DNA of 64,000 nt, from positions 11,246,501-11,310,500 of the forward strand of contig JANTQA010000012.1 in the NCBI GenBank assembly GCA_027625915.1, read 5' to 3'. A program made the position numbers and the translations under genes. A model generated the notes under the pieces. It searched no databases, was not told the origin of the DNA, and saw only the letters and a list, made by a program, of their open reading frames with translations. This stretch comes from Anaeramoeba flamelloides (lineage: Eukaryota; Metamonada; Anaeramoebidae). Shown here piece after piece: positions 63,590-64,000 of the stretch (within the stretch, counting starts at the first letter, position 1; every line of letters starts with the position of its first letter).

Positions 63590-63791
63590 CCGTCAGTTCC
63601 ACTTTTAAGACATAAACTTTGAACAACATTTAAGGCGCAATAAAAGTCTCAAATTATGGCACAAAATTCAAATTCTAGTAAATATAATTTGTAAAAAAAA
63701 AAACAATTACGAAAAATTGTGCCTTAATTTGAGATTTTTTTTGCGCCTTAAATTTCATTCAAAGTTTATGTCTTAAAAGTGGAACTGACTG
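63590..63791. mobile_element. Palindromic MITE, family P copy 6 (202 bp, TA target)
   Basis: Ends CCGTCAGTTCCACTTTTAAG and CTTAAAAGTGGAACTGACTG are almost perfect inverses. TA at 63588-63589 and 63792-63793. Confidence 0.88.
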
Positions 63792-63835
63792 TAAAAAAAT
63801 CCTAAAAATTGCAATATAGCTATTTTAAAAAGGTG

Positions 63836-64000
63836 GGGACTTTTTTAAAACTTTTTTCAAGTTTATTTACTGCAAAAAAGTGAAAGCTTTCTCAGAATTA
63901 AAATTTTTTGGTGTAGTATATTTTAAAAAAGTGAAAACTTTTTCAGAATTAAAACTTGAGAAAGTTCTCTATTTTAAAAAGGTTAAGAAAAAGCCTTTAA
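63836..64000 (+). repeat. Interspersed repeat (family C, copy 2, cut by window end)
   Basis: Repeats 49146-49320. The last ten bases of the window (AAGCCTTTAA) still match, so the repeat may continue beyond the edge. Confidence 0.8.

Larger units (their letters stand above)
60542..64000. other. Transposon-rich stretch upstream of the ADA2 exon
   Basis: Probably includes the ADA2 intron and first exon, which I cannot place. It contains a chain of hairpins (60687-61150), a TIR element with TTAA-like flank (62131-62549), palindromic MITEs (62620-62810 and 63590-63791), a family B MITE (62817-63348) and a repeat cut by the window edge (63836-64000). The G+C-richer stretch 62030-62115 is open on both strands, but no domain is recognised. 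Confidence 0.55.

Overview
This window is nuclear DNA of a very AT-rich eukaryote, most likely a protist. It contains spliceosomal GT-AG introns, including two over 3 kb in one gene. Its proteins are eukaryote-specific: an ABCC transporter, an NDR/LATS kinase, an IQ-DH-PH RhoGEF, a Rho-like GTPase relative, a BROX-like BRO1 protein with a CaaX box, and the co-activator ADA2. UAA stops and ordinary sense codons fit the standard code. Lysine/asparagine/glutamate-rich linkers and an IQ-RhoGEF suggest an amoeboid protist, for example an Anaeramoeba-like or amoebozoan genome. That assignment is a guess from gene content, not a sequence match.

Layout: ABCC transporter, 5' end outside the window (1-2803, +); transposon-rich gap; six-exon NDR/LATS kinase (6738-15132, +) whose introns 3 and 4 hold repeats, a LINE-type fragment, a MITE and an antisense copy of part of the kinase's own exon 6; gap; IQ-DH-PH RhoGEF (18990-20414, -); repeat-rich gap; three-exon degenerate Rho-like GTPase (26255-27306, -); repeat-rich gap; a 1322-residue single-pass membrane protein with a tandem array of LEA14/Tag1-like domains (32671-36639, +); tRNA-Gly(UCC) (40379-40449, -); a repeat-dense stretch; BROX-like CaaX protein (47658-48845, +); ICMT/PEMT-type membrane methyltransferase (52950-53594, -); a large fold-back element and a long-TIR element; the SANT-to-SWIRM exon of ADA2 (59369-60541, -); and a final stretch holding a chain of DNA hairpins and five TIR elements or repeats.

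The genes form no operon or visible pathway cluster. Loose functional links are the RhoGEF, Rho-like protein and NDR kinase (cytoskeletal and morphogenetic signalling), and the CaaX protein with a methyltransferase of the superfamily that includes CaaX methyltransferase. Only about a quarter of the window is coding. The rest is A/T-rich DNA dominated by small non-coding DNA transposons, many with TA target-site duplications that can be read directly because several copies, and two apparent empty sites, lie in the same window. The main leads are the MITE families with internal proof of insertion, the antisense exon copy in the kinase intron, the hairpin chain with its recurring ACTTGACGG motif, the nearly perfect 258-bp fold-back arms, the degenerate GTPase, and the LEA-domain array with unusually GC-rich coding sequence.
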